Of a stretch of 42,673 bases of DNA, positions 23,481 through 32,757 are shown in pieces (within the stretch, counting starts at the first letter, position 1; each line of letters starts with the position of its first letter). The stretch is from NCBI GenBank assembly GCA_029259935.1, contig JAJDEH010000479.1, forward strand, positions 1-42,673, written 5' to 3'. The position numbers and the translations under genes are program-made. The notes beneath the pieces are model-generated. The model worked only from the letters and a program-made list of their open reading frames with translations, did no database searches and was not told where the DNA came from. The stretch is from Planctomycetota bacterium. GTDB lineage: Bacteria > Planctomycetota > Planctomycetia > Pirellulales > Pirellulaceae.

Positions 23481-24884
23481 ATGTTTCTTAATGCGTTTCG
23501 AGCAATCGTTATTTTGCTGCTTTCGATCACGGTCGCGCGTGCCGAACGGCCCAATGTGCTATTCATTCCGGTGGATGACATGAACGACTGGGTCACGCAC
23601 TTGGGCGGTCATCCGCAATCGGTGACGCCAAACCTCGACCGGCTGGCCGAACGCGGCGTGACGTTCACCAATGCCCATTGCGCGGTGCCCGCGTGCAACC
23701 CTTCGCGGACCGCGCTGTTGACCGGGCTGCGGCCGTCGACGACGGGTGTCTACTACAACTCAAATCCCTGGCGGCCCGTGCTGCCCGATGTGATTACGTT
23801 GCCCCGGCATTTCAAAAACAACGGTTATTTCTGCGCGGGATTCGGCAAGGTCTATCACGGGAGGTATGCCGATCCAAGCGACTGGCACATTTGGGGGCGT
23901 GCCGCGGGCGACAAGCGACAATCGTCGAAAGAGAAGCATCTCACCAATGGCGGCGTGGGCGGCATTCGATTTGGACCGCTGAGCAATTCCGACGAGGAGA
24001 TGATCGACCACATCAACGTCACCCGCGCGATTGAACAGATCAGCCGCAAGCACGACCGGCCTTGGTTCATCGCCTGCGGTTTGATCAAGCCGCACATGGC
24101 GTTCAGCGTGCCCGAAAAGTATTTCGAAAAATTTCCGCTCGCGTCGATCGAACTGCCTGAGGTTCCCGCCGACGACCTCGACGACGTTCCGCCCGCCGGT
24201 ATCAAAATGGCCAGGCCCGATGGCGATCACGCGAAGATCGTCAAATCGGGCCGCTGGAAAGAGGCGGTCCAAGCTTACCTGGCCACGATCCACTTCGCCG
24301 ATGCCCAACTCGGTCGGCTGATCGATGCCTTGGATAAGAGTCCACAAAAAAGTAACACGATCATTTGTTTGTGGTCCGACCATGGCTGGCATTTGGGCGA
24401 GAAGCAACACTGGCGCAAATTCGCCCTCTGGGAAGAAGCAACGAAAGCACCCATGATTTGGGTCGTTCCTGGCGTGACTTCCGCCGGCGGAGTTTGCTCG
24501 CGGCCGGTTGATTACATGAACATCTATCCCACACTGAATGACCTTTGCGGCCTGCCCGGGGTTTCAAATCCAAAAGGTCAAGAACATGAAGGCGTTAGCA
24601 TGCGGACGTTGTTGGCCGACCCTGACGCCGAATGGGAACGCCCCGCGCTGACCACTCACGGGCGAAACAACCACGCATTGCGGTCGCAGCACTTCCGCTA
24701 CATCCGATATGCCGACGGCGGTGAAGAGTTGTATGATCATCGATCCGACCCCATGGAGTTCACGAATTTGGCCGACGATCCCAAATTGGCCGGCGTGAAG
24801 AAACAGCTCGCGCGGTCGCTGCCAAAAAACAACGTTCCCGAGGCACCACGCGACAAGAACCTTTCGAAAAGAAAGAAGAAGTAA
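23481..24884 (+). CDS. Exported formylglycine-dependent sulfatase (iduronate-2-sulfatase-like)
   Basis: The 467-residue product starts with a signal peptide (FRAIVILLLSITVARA). It contains the metal-binding DDMNDW (32-37) and the sulfatase signature CNPSRTALLTG. Cys72 lies in C-x-P-S-R, so it should be converted to formylglycine. The C-terminal metal/substrate motif is WSDHGWHLGEKQHWRKFALW. The DDMNDW and CNPSR context resembles iduronate-2-sulfatase-type enzymes that desulfate polysaccharides outside the cytoplasm. The tail is lysine rich (NLSKRKKK). The signal peptide fixes the start; the frame runs open upstream into the aminotransferase gene, but that reading is unlikely. It lies 37 bp after the aminotransferase. 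Confidence 0.92.
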   Translation: MFLNAFRAIVILLLSITVARAERPNVLFIPVDDMNDWVTHLGGHPQSVTPNLDRLAERGVTFTNAHCAVPACNPSRTALLTGLRPSTTGVYYNSNPWRPVLPDVITLPRHFKNNGYFCAGFGKVYHGRYADPSDWHIWGRAAGDKRQSSKEKHLTNGGVGGIRFGPLSNSDEEMIDHINVTRAIEQISRKHDRPWFIACGLIKPHMAFSVPEKYFEKFPLASIELPEVPADDLDDVPPAGIKMARPDGDHAKIVKSGRWKEAVQAYLATIHFADAQLGRLIDALDKSPQKSNTIICLWSDHGWHLGEKQHWRKFALWEEATKAPMIWVVPGVTSAGGVCSRPVDYMNIYPTLNDLCGLPGVSNPKGQEHEGVSMRTLLADPDAEWERPALTTHGRNNHALRSQHFRYIRYADGGEELYDHRSDPMEFTNLADDPKLAGVKKQLARSLPKNNVPEAPRDKNLSKRKKK

Positions 24885-25103
24885 ATCGGCCCATCCGTGG
24901 CCTGGCGCCTCGGCGGGGCGACTTGATGTGCGTTTGGGCGCGCCTCGTCGGCAAGCTTGCCGTGTGGCCCCGATCTTTTTCGCGATTAGGAGATTTTCCG
25001 CATAACCGTCACTCGGTTTTCTGCGTATCAACAGTAGAATTTATTGAGTACCCCTGTCTTGCGCCAGGGTCGCGTTTTCCAGTCCAGACCGTTTGAGATT
25101 TCC

Positions 25104-26657
25104 ATGATTCCAAAACTTGATTTTCGTTGTCAAAACTGGTGGATACTGGCCGGGTTCTTTGTCTGTTTCGCAGGTTGCAATCCGGAGGCGTCGAAAGGTC
25201 CGGACCAGGGAGCCAGCGACGGAGACGAGGTGGTCGTCGTGACTAAGGAAGAAGAAAAGAAGATTGTCGCCTTTTGCGCGGACTGCCATGGAATGCCGCT
25301 AGCTGATAGTTTTCCGAAATCGCATTGGGACGCGGAGGTCGAGCAGGGATTTCAGCTTTACGAGGATTCAGAGCGGACCGATCTTACAGAGCCCCCTAGG
25401 ATGAAAGTCCTGGCGTATTTCCGCAACGATGCGCCGGAAGTCCTACCGGAACCTGAAATCAAATACGCTGAAACCCCACAGCCGGTTGAATTCAAGAGAG
25501 TGGACTGGGCGATTCCCGAGGGCGACGACCCACCGTCGATTTCCCATGTTCGCTTTACGCGCGACGTGCCGGGCCTGGGAACCGGGCTGCTGACCTGCGA
25601 TATGCGGCACGGCTACTTGCGCTTTTCGGACCCCAACATGGCGGACGCCCCGCACGTCAAGCTGGCCCAGTTCACCAATCCGGCGCACGTCGAACCGGCC
25701 GATTTGGACAACGACGGCAAGATGGATTTCGTCCTCGGCGATCTGGGCCAATTCCAGCCTGCGGATCACTCGGACGGTTCGGTCCAGTGGCTGCGCTCGG
25801 TCGATGATGGCAGTTGGCAGCCCGAGGCGTTGCTGAAAAACGCGGCGCGCGTGGCGGTGGTACAGCCGGGCGACTTCACGGGTAACGGACGGCAAGATCT
25901 TGTCGTCGCGGAATTCGGCTGGCGACAATCGGGCAGCGTTCGCCTGCTGAAAAGCGGTGACGAAAAGAGCGACATTCCGAAGTTTCAAAGCGAAGAGGTC
26001 GACGCGCGTCACGGGGCGATTCAAGTTCCCACCTGCGACCTCAACGGCGACGGCAAGCTCGACTTCATCACGATTCTCAGCCAGGAACATGAGATGATCG
26101 TCGCGTATTTGAACGACGGCAATGGGTCCTTTACGCGCGAAGTGATCTTCGATTCGCCCGATCCTTCCTATGGCTCCAGTGGCATCGAACTGGTCGACCT
26201 GGACCAGGACGGCGACCAAGACGTGCTGTACACCAACGGCGACACCTTCGACGATTTTCTTATCAAGCCCTACCACAGCATCCAATGGCTAGAAAATGAA
26301 GGCAAGTATCCTTTCACGCACCACGAGTTGACCAAGATGCCCGGCGTGCATCGCGCCTTGGCTGGCGATCTGGATGGTGACGACGATCTGGATATCATCG
26401 CCGTTGCTCTGCTTGCCGAACAGACTTTTGATGACCCCGCCGAAGCCAATTTCGACAGCGTGATCATGCTCGAACAAACGGCCCCCGGCGTATTTGTCCG
26501 CCATCGGTTGGCGTCCGGCATGCCCCTGCACGCGGCTTTCGACATGGGCGACTTCGACCAGGATGGCGACCTCGACTTCGCGGTCGGCTGGTTTCTAAAG
26601 CCCAGTCAGACCGATCACTCATGGATGACGATCTGGTGGAATCAACACACGCCGTGA
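25104..26657 (+). CDS. FG-GAP/VCBS-repeat lipoprotein with an N-terminal c-type haem motif
   Basis: The start at 25104 gives a lipoprotein signal peptide (WWILAGFFVCFAGC, Cys25). A single CxxCH haem motif CADCH lies at 58-62 within FCADCHGMPLADSFPKSHW. The rest is a run of calcium-binding FG-GAP repeats: DLDNDGKMDFVLG, DFTGNGRQDLVV, DLNGDGKLDFIT, DLDQDGDQDVLYTNG, DLDGDDDLDIIAV and DFDQDGDLDFAVGW, consistent with a beta propeller. The length is 517 residues. The predicted product is a membrane-anchored extracytoplasmic protein that may carry haem. An earlier ATG (25044) would place 20 residues before the signal peptide and is unlikely. Confidence 0.88.
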   Translation: MIPKLDFRCQNWWILAGFFVCFAGCNPEASKGPDQGASDGDEVVVVTKEEEKKIVAFCADCHGMPLADSFPKSHWDAEVEQGFQLYEDSERTDLTEPPRMKVLAYFRNDAPEVLPEPEIKYAETPQPVEFKRVDWAIPEGDDPPSISHVRFTRDVPGLGTGLLTCDMRHGYLRFSDPNMADAPHVKLAQFTNPAHVEPADLDNDGKMDFVLGDLGQFQPADHSDGSVQWLRSVDDGSWQPEALLKNAARVAVVQPGDFTGNGRQDLVVAEFGWRQSGSVRLLKSGDEKSDIPKFQSEEVDARHGAIQVPTCDLNGDGKLDFITILSQEHEMIVAYLNDGNGSFTREVIFDSPDPSYGSSGIELVDLDQDGDQDVLYTNGDTFDDFLIKPYHSIQWLENEGKYPFTHHELTKMPGVHRALAGDLDGDDDLDIIAVALLAEQTFDDPAEANFDSVIMLEQTAPGVFVRHRLASGMPLHAAFDMGDFDQDGDLDFAVGWFLKPSQTDHSWMTIWWNQHTP

Positions 26658-26712
26658 TTCACGTGTTTGCTCGGTAAGAACTGCACGCGGCTTCTAGTCA
26701 GCGCCTGCCGAA

Positions 26713-27972
26713 TCAGGTCATTTTCAAGCCATCCATCGTTCCCGTGCACGATGCAAACGTGTCTGTTTCCAAGTCGAGCCGCTGGAGCATCGTGACGAAC
26801 AGTTTCGGCAGGGCGTAGTTGTTCTCGCGATCGAAAGCCAGATGCTGGCCATGTTTGAAACCGCCGCCAGCCAGAATGAGGGGCATGTTCTTGGTGTCGT
26901 GGCTACTGGCATTGCCGAGATTCGAGCCGAACAGAACCATCGTGTTGTCGAGCAACGACGACCCGCCCTCCCGCGACTCGGCCAGTTTCTTCAGGAAGTC
27001 GCCGAAGACTTTGATGACCTCGGATTCGACGATCGTCAACTGCTCGATCTTCGCCGGATCCTTGCCATGATGCGAAAGCATGTGGTAATCCGTATCCACT
27101 CCGCGAATCGATGGCACGGCGTTCATGCCGGTATCGAAGAACGTAAGAAAACGAGTGGAATCAGTTTCAATGGCCAGGTGCATCATGTCGTACATCAGGC
27201 CTAGACGTTCGAGCATCTTGGCACGGTCGGTTTGGTCCCGGGGCGGATCAACATCGACTTTCGGTTTGGGCCGACCTTCCCAAGCCCGCGCCTTGACGAG
27301 CCGCTTTTCGGCCTCGCGGACCGCGTTGAAATACTGGTCGATCTTTTCGCGATCGCGTCCTCCCAGCCGTCGCTTCATCCGCCCGGCCTTATCCATGACG
27401 ACGTCCAATACACTTTGGCCGTCCTTAAGGCGTTCCATCTGTTGGACCTTTTCACTCGGCTTGCCCTCCAGAAAGAGCCGTTGGAATACCTTCGAGGGGC
27501 GCGACTCGGCCGGGATTTCCACGCCGGAACGCGACCAGGACAGTCCCGGTCCGGATATGGTCAGGGCGAGCGAACTGAAACGCGTTTCCGCGCCCAATTG
27601 TTCCGCCGCCATTTGATCGAGCGAGATCGAGTTCTTGAAACCGGCGCTATTGGGATGCTTGGCCGCGGTCAAGAACGACTTGCCAGACTGATGCCCACCA
27701 CCCACTCCTGGATGAGAAGTCCCGGAGATGAACGTAAAGTCGTCGCGAAATTCTTCGAGGATCTTCAAATAGGGGGACAGTTCATAATCGCGCCCCGCTG
27801 TTTTGGGGACAATGTTCGGCGCGTGCAGTCCCAGTCCAAGATTGACGGCGACCATCCGCCGTTTCGGTGCGGCGTTCGCGGCACGGGCGGTAGGTTGCAT
27901 CGCTTCCAGCAGCGGCAAGCTGACCGCCACCCCGGATGCACGGAGGAAAGTTCGTCGGGACAGGATCGCCAT
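26713..27972 (-). CDS. Tat-exported DUF1552 protein
   Basis: The 419-residue protein begins MAILSRRTFLRASGVAVSLP, a twin-arginine signal. It continues with the DUF1552 pattern: FISGTSHPGVGGGHQSGKSF, SISLDQMAAEQLG, the FFDTGMNAVPSIRGVDTDYH region and LFGSNLGNASSHDTKNMPLI. Its ATG lies 1 bp after the stop of the DUF1592 gene, so the pair is certainly one operon. A longer reading from 28050 is disfavoured because it buries the Tat signal. DUF1552 proteins regularly accompany PSCyt/DUF1592 proteins in planctomycetes. Their biochemical role is unknown to me. Confidence 0.9.
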   Translation of the reverse strand: MAILSRRTFLRASGVAVSLPLLEAMQPTARAANAAPKRRMVAVNLGLGLHAPNIVPKTAGRDYELSPYLKILEEFRDDFTFISGTSHPGVGGGHQSGKSFLTAAKHPNSAGFKNSISLDQMAAEQLGAETRFSSLALTISGPGLSWSRSGVEIPAESRPSKVFQRLFLEGKPSEKVQQMERLKDGQSVLDVVMDKAGRMKRRLGGRDREKIDQYFNAVREAEKRLVKARAWEGRPKPKVDVDPPRDQTDRAKMLERLGLMYDMMHLAIETDSTRFLTFFDTGMNAVPSIRGVDTDYHMLSHHGKDPAKIEQLTIVESEVIKVFGDFLKKLAESREGGSSLLDNTMVLFGSNLGNASSHDTKNMPLILAGGGFKHGQHLAFDRENNYALPKLFVTMLQRLDLETDTFASCTGTMDGLKMT

Positions 27973-27973
27973 T

Positions 27974-30352
27974 CTAGGGTCTCCGAAACATTTCGCTTTG
28001 TACAATTTCATGGACCAGAGCCCGCAGGCCGTAGTCCTGTTTGGCGACATTATTCACGATGTGTTCGATACTCGGCCGATCGGAAAAACCGATGCGGCGT
28101 CCCAACGCGTAAGTAGCCAGCTTGTTCGTCAAGCAGACGGCAATCGCGTGCCGATCGTTGAGCAGTATCTTTTTGAACTGGCGAATGTCGCGAAAGGGTT
28201 TTCCGTCTGGCGTTTCACCGGTGGCATCAACGGGCAATCCAATTCTGTAGCGGATCCAAGCAAATGTAATGGGGTGCTGTGAAAAACCGGGCCGCTTGCC
28301 TTCGCCCAGCGTGCGATATTTGTCTCGCCAACCGCCAATGACATCAAAGTTCTCCAACGCGAAGCCCGCCGGATCGATTTTCTTATGGCATACAGCGCAT
28401 GATTCCACGTCACGGTGTTTGGCCAGTTGCTCGCGAAGCGTTGTCGCGCCGCGAATGTCAGGTTCGACTGCCGAAACGTTGTCTGGTGGCGGTGGGACGG
28501 CCCGGCCCATGATGTTCTCCATCACCCACACTCCGCGCAGTACCGGCGAGGTGTTCGTACCGTTGGCGGTTACTTTTAGCACGCTTGCTTGCGTTAACAC
28601 GCCGCCCCGCAAGCTGTTAGCGGGCAGGCTGACTTTTTGAAACGCTTGTCCGCGGACATTGGGGATGCCGTAATGCTTTGCGAGCCGCTCGTTCAGGAAG
28701 GTAAAGTCGGAATCGACGAAGTTCATCAGGCTCAAGTCGCGATCGAGGATCTCTTGGAAAAAACGATGCGTTTCTTCGACCATCGACAACTTCAGCCACT
28801 CGTCAAACTCGGGATAAAGATTCATATCGGGCGAAGTGAAATCGATATCCCGCAAATCGAGCCACTGGCCCACGAAGTTCGTCGTGAACGTTTTCGACTT
28901 GGGATCGTTCAGCAAGCGTTCGACCTGTTGACGCACAACTTGGGGGTCGTCAAGTTTCTCTTGATACGCCAGCGCCAGCAGTTCGCGATCCGGCATGGAC
29001 GACCACAGAAAGTATGACAGTCTGGAGGCGAACGCGTATTGGCTGACGGCCTCGCGGCCCGGCTCGTCGAGAAACAGAAACTCTGGCGAACAGAGTACGG
29101 CCTTCAGTCCCAGCCGCAGCGCGGATTCGAACGACCGGCCCTCGGCCAGTGCTGACTCGACCAATGCGACATAAGGCTCCAATTCGTCCGGCTCGGTCCG
29201 CCGTCGAAAGGCGCGGGGGAGAATTTTGGTGAGCATGCCTCTTGCGTCATCCAGCGTACCCTTTTTCAGATCGACATCGCCCAACAGTTTGGCGCGGCTG
29301 CGCGGCGGCCATGGTTCAAGCGGGCCTTCAATCGTGATGTCACCAATCTCGATGCCCGGCTCGGGATAGGTATCCGCATTCTTGCGAGTATCTTTCGTTC
29401 CGTAACACTTCGGTTGAAAGGTGCCGCCCTCTTCGACCAAGCGGTCAGTGAATTCGATTGTCGTCCACTCATTGGGTGGCACATCGTAATACCCAACCAG
29501 GTGTTTTTCGCGGCGGCCAACGATCGTGTCCCCGGCATAGATGCGAAGCGTGACCGGTTCCTCGCTCTGGATGGCTCGTACTTGAATCTTGCCGCGATAG
29601 GTGCCAGCGGGCGCCCGCAGCCGGGCGAAGTTGACCAGATTGGTGGGGCAGTAGCCGGATTGGAAGATGACCAGGCCCTTCTCCGTCTTCCGGAACATCG
29701 TGCCGATCTTGTTCGCCAGCCACGGTTTGCCGTCGTGCGTTTTTTGATCCAGCAGATTCGTCGCGTGATGAATGGATTTTGGCTTTTTCTTTGGTCCGAA
29801 GACGGCATCGAGCGCCACCTCGGCCGCGCGCAAATACGCCCCGGCGGCTTCCGCCGAAACGGCCAATCCTTCGCCCACGTTGTCGAACCCCGAGGACGGA
29901 TTATCCTGAGGCAGAATTTGCCTCACCTGGACGTGAATGTCGAACAAATCGCGGATAGTGTTTTCGTATTCATTGCGGTTAAGGCGTCTGAGTACGACAT
30001 CTCCGCGAGTACGATCCGCTTCGCCAAGAGCCGCCGCCAACAGGGCGAGTGCTTTGGATCGTTCCCCGTTCGAGGGTTGCGGTTCATCCTTGGGCGGCAT
30101 TTCGCCCGCCGCCAAGCGGTCGTGCAGGACAACCCATTGACGCATCGTTTCCGCGTTGTTCAATTCGCTGCCGAGACGAGAAAGATCCAATTCTCCTTCG
30201 GCATCCTCTCCGTGATGACAGTCGATGCAATGTGCCCGCAAAAACGGCTGAATTCCGTCTCGCCATGAATCGGCCGACGAAACGCGGGCAATTGCGACTA
30301 AGCAGACGAAAGTCGCAGCCAATCGGGCTGTCTGTCGTTTCTTATTCATCAT
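27974..30352 (-). CDS. Planctomycete cytochrome-like protein (PSCyt1-DUF1587-DUF1592-DUF1588-DUF1585)
   Basis: The 792-residue exported protein has a signal peptide (LAATFVCLVAIARVSS) and a haem motif CIDCH at 42-46 in the PSCyt1-type domain. The DUF1587 start follows (VLRRLNRNEYENTIRDLFDI). A carbohydrate-binding-like region and the DUF1595/1592 region come next (ASRLSYFLWSSMPDRELLAL). A second CxxCH, CAVCH at 652-656, lies in the DUF1588 region (KKIDPAGFALENFDVIGGW). The DUF1585 end closes the protein. Two haem motifs suggest extracytoplasmic electron transfer, but no member is biochemically defined to my knowledge. It is first in the operon with DUF1552. ATG at 30349 is an alternative start. 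Confidence 0.9.
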   Translation of the reverse strand: MMNKKRQTARLAATFVCLVAIARVSSADSWRDGIQPFLRAHCIDCHHGEDAEGELDLSRLGSELNNAETMRQWVVLHDRLAAGEMPPKDEPQPSNGERSKALALLAAALGEADRTRGDVVLRRLNRNEYENTIRDLFDIHVQVRQILPQDNPSSGFDNVGEGLAVSAEAAGAYLRAAEVALDAVFGPKKKPKSIHHATNLLDQKTHDGKPWLANKIGTMFRKTEKGLVIFQSGYCPTNLVNFARLRAPAGTYRGKIQVRAIQSEEPVTLRIYAGDTIVGRREKHLVGYYDVPPNEWTTIEFTDRLVEEGGTFQPKCYGTKDTRKNADTYPEPGIEIGDITIEGPLEPWPPRSRAKLLGDVDLKKGTLDDARGMLTKILPRAFRRRTEPDELEPYVALVESALAEGRSFESALRLGLKAVLCSPEFLFLDEPGREAVSQYAFASRLSYFLWSSMPDRELLALAYQEKLDDPQVVRQQVERLLNDPKSKTFTTNFVGQWLDLRDIDFTSPDMNLYPEFDEWLKLSMVEETHRFFQEILDRDLSLMNFVDSDFTFLNERLAKHYGIPNVRGQAFQKVSLPANSLRGGVLTQASVLKVTANGTNTSPVLRGVWVMENIMGRAVPPPPDNVSAVEPDIRGATTLREQLAKHRDVESCAVCHKKIDPAGFALENFDVIGGWRDKYRTLGEGKRPGFSQHPITFAWIRYRIGLPVDATGETPDGKPFRDIRQFKKILLNDRHAIAVCLTNKLATYALGRRIGFSDRPSIEHIVNNVAKQDYGLRALVHEIVQSEMFRRP

Positions 30353-30571
30353 CCTTATCTTACTCGTTGGAGAATCTACTTGCTAATAGGACTTCGTTTC
30401 CACCTTTCATCCATGACGGGATTCTTCCGATGTTCAAGAGAAGGTACCGTCTCTCCCCTTTTGTTGTATTTCGGACTTGTCGTTACAATTTCTGGTCTGC
30501 GACGTAAACCGAATTAAACAAACCGTACCGACCCGGCCGCCTCTAGGCGACGCCGAATCAAGGGCGATGAA

Positions 30572-31570
30572 ATGAAGATTCCTTACCTTTCCGTTTCGGA
30601 CATTCAACGTGTCGGGCTTTCGTTCGACGAATGTGTTGAAATCATCGAGCAGTCCTTTCAGGAGCATGCCGCCAATCAAGTGCAGAATCCGCCCAAGCTG
30701 CCGATTCACCCGCTGCCCGACTCGTTCATCAACGCCATGCCCGCCTATCTGCCGCGGAAAGGGGCCTGCGGCATGAAGTGGATCTCGGGGTTTCCCACGA
30801 ACGTTGCCAAGGGGCTTCCCGCGCTCGCCTCGCTACTGGTGCTCAACGATCCAGAAACTGGTTTCCCCATCGCCGTGATGGAGGGTGCCTACATCACTGC
30901 GTTGCGGACGGTGGCCGTCTCGGCGGTGTCGACAAAACACCTTTGTAATTCAGACGCCTCGGTGATGGCACTGGTCGGCTGTGGCATCCAAGGCAAGTAC
31001 CACGCGATCGCGCTACCTCACATGGTTCCTTCCATTACCACGCTGAAGGTGTCGGATAATTACGAACCCTCGGTTAAATCCTTCGTCGATACGATCGGGC
31101 AGCGCTCGCCTGGATTGAAAATCGAGGTATGTGGCACGCCGGAAGAAGCGATTCGCGGCGCGGATCTGGTGGTGACCGCCACTGGCAAATTGCTCAAGCC
31201 CATTTTCAAGAACGAATGGGTCAAAGAGGGCGCGCTGCTGTTGCCGGTGCATACCCTGGGATGGGACTCGCCAACCGCATCGGAAATGGACAAGCTGATC
31301 GTGGACGACTGGGCTCAATACCGAACCGTGGGGGAAACGCATTACAGTCCATTGCCGGCGCAACCTCACGCCCAAACAGGCGAAGTCGTCGCCGGCACCC
31401 GGCCTGGACGCGAAAGCCCCAACGAAACCATCGTCAACTTTAACAAAGGAATTGCCATACACGACATCTTGATGGCCAGCGTGATTCTGGAGAAAGCGCG
31501 GGCGGCGGGGGTGGGCGGCGAAATCACCATTGAAGAGCCCGACCAGCCGTTGCCGATGCTTGAGATCTAG
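30572..31570 (+). CDS. Ornithine cyclodeaminase / mu-crystallin family protein
   Basis: This 332-residue protein is full length for the family. It has the N-terminal substrate-domain pattern GMKWISGFPTNVAKGLPA, then MEGAYITALRTVAVSAVSTK. A dinucleotide-binding Rossmann domain follows with ALVGCGIQGKYHAIAL, and GADLVVTATG. Members are ornithine cyclodeaminases, cyclic-imine (pyrroline/piperideine-2-carboxylate) reductases and related NAD(P) enzymes; the precise reaction cannot be read from the sequence. It is divergent from the DUF1592 operon (219 bp apart) and convergent with the DUF481-like gene. Confidence 0.85.
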   Translation: MKIPYLSVSDIQRVGLSFDECVEIIEQSFQEHAANQVQNPPKLPIHPLPDSFINAMPAYLPRKGACGMKWISGFPTNVAKGLPALASLLVLNDPETGFPIAVMEGAYITALRTVAVSAVSTKHLCNSDASVMALVGCGIQGKYHAIALPHMVPSITTLKVSDNYEPSVKSFVDTIGQRSPGLKIEVCGTPEEAIRGADLVVTATGKLLKPIFKNEWVKEGALLLPVHTLGWDSPTASEMDKLIVDDWAQYRTVGETHYSPLPAQPHAQTGEVVAGTRPGRESPNETIVNFNKGIAIHDILMASVILEKARAAGVGGEITIEEPDQPLPMLEI

Positions 31571-31607
31571 TGAGGCGGCAGAATAGTGTGGACGGCGGGA
31601 GAACCGG

Positions 31608-32543
31608 CTACAGCGTCCACAGCAACAAGATCGAGTAGTTGATGTCGTTTGGCTTGGCGCCATCCGGAGTGCTGTCGTAGCGGTCGCTAACTTCAAACTT
31701 CAAGCTCAGGTTGGGATCCTTGTCCAAGACAAGTTCCCATCCCGCTTTGGCCGTCACACGATACTCGTCGAAATTGCCCCAATCGGGAAAGTAGTCGACG
31801 ACGGCCGAAAGCTTCTGCTTTTCAGTGAGCTTTTGATCGTAGTCCATCCCAAAGACGCCTTCCGGGACGGCACTGCTGCTAGGTCCACCGAACTCGCGCG
31901 ACACACCGGCACCAAAACGGCCGTTGAGCTTGGTCCAGTCGTTGTCGAAAAACTTGTAACCGCCACCGGCATTGAGCGTCACTCGCCAATCGAAGGGCCG
32001 CAGCTTGTCTCTGGTGAAGTTTTCGTTGAAAAAGATGCTCCATGGCGATTCGCCGAATTCGAGTTCCATGCGCAAATCGGCGATGAACAGATCCTGCGTC
32101 GTCAGCGTGGCGGAAGTGGTTCGCGCATAGGACACGTCCAGCTTGCTCACGAATCCATCGACTTCACGTTCGATGTTGACTCCCGTTTTGAGGCTAAGGG
32201 ATTCGGCGTTTCCGGCACCGCCGTTGATGCCTAATTCAAACGTTGCGTCCCAATATTCAAACACCTGCCACGAGCCCGGGTACCAGGAGGAACCCTCGGC
32301 ACTGGGCGGCGGGGGCGTCGTCCATGCTGGCTCGCCGGTGGCGGGCTGCAGATAGATCGTCGCCGCATCGGGCACGGCATCTGGCGACGCGGGGTCCGAT
32401 TGAGGTGCATCGGGAGCCCAAGTGGTGGGGAGCCGTTCCAGTTCGTTGACACTTGCTGGCCTAGAATAATCTTGTGCGGCTGCCGGAAGCGACAAGCTGA
32501 TGATCGTGCCGACAACGAGGAAGCGAATCGAGTTTGGCATCAT
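31608..32543 (-). CDS. DUF481-like outer-membrane beta-barrel protein
   Basis: The 311-residue product begins with a signal peptide (MMPNSIRFLVVGTIISLSLP...AAAQ), which sets the start. A longer reading would need a GTG and would put 22 residues before the signal. A Pro/Ser-rich segment is followed by a YdiY/DUF481-like barrel: WDATFELGINGGAGNAESLS, alternating strands such as DGFVSKLDVSYARTTS and WRVTLNAGGGYKFFD, and the terminal strand DINYSILLLWTL ending in an aromatic and Leu, as outer-membrane barrels do. Function is unknown. It is a single gene, convergent with the mu-crystallin-like gene. Confidence 0.75.
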   Translation of the reverse strand: MMPNSIRFLVVGTIISLSLPAAAQDYSRPASVNELERLPTTWAPDAPQSDPASPDAVPDAATIYLQPATGEPAWTTPPPPSAEGSSWYPGSWQVFEYWDATFELGINGGAGNAESLSLKTGVNIEREVDGFVSKLDVSYARTTSATLTTQDLFIADLRMELEFGESPWSIFFNENFTRDKLRPFDWRVTLNAGGGYKFFDNDWTKLNGRFGAGVSREFGGPSSSAVPEGVFGMDYDQKLTEKQKLSAVVDYFPDWGNFDEYRVTAKAGWELVLDKDPNLSLKFEVSDRYDSTPDGAKPNDINYSILLLWTL

Positions 32544-32757
32544 GATGATCAAGCGAACCGCGCGGTGCGTGCTTAAGAAGGACCGAAGGGCAGTCGCGCG
32601 CGGAATCACGCGCGGAGAAGACTGTAGGGATACCGGCTTTTACCAAGATCCGCGATGTGGCGACAATGCCGGTTTGCGGTAATGAGTCGTTGACGTACCA
32701 CCTTTTCGGCTGAAAAGGCTGGCTAAGACTTGGACTTCCACGCTAGCGACTACACGG

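Noticed and set aside
32591..32624. CAGTC...GACTG inverted repeat with two CGCGCG blocks upstream of the DUF481-like gene
   Set aside because: The arms are short and the inner blocks are self-complementary, so this could be chance in GC-rich sequence.
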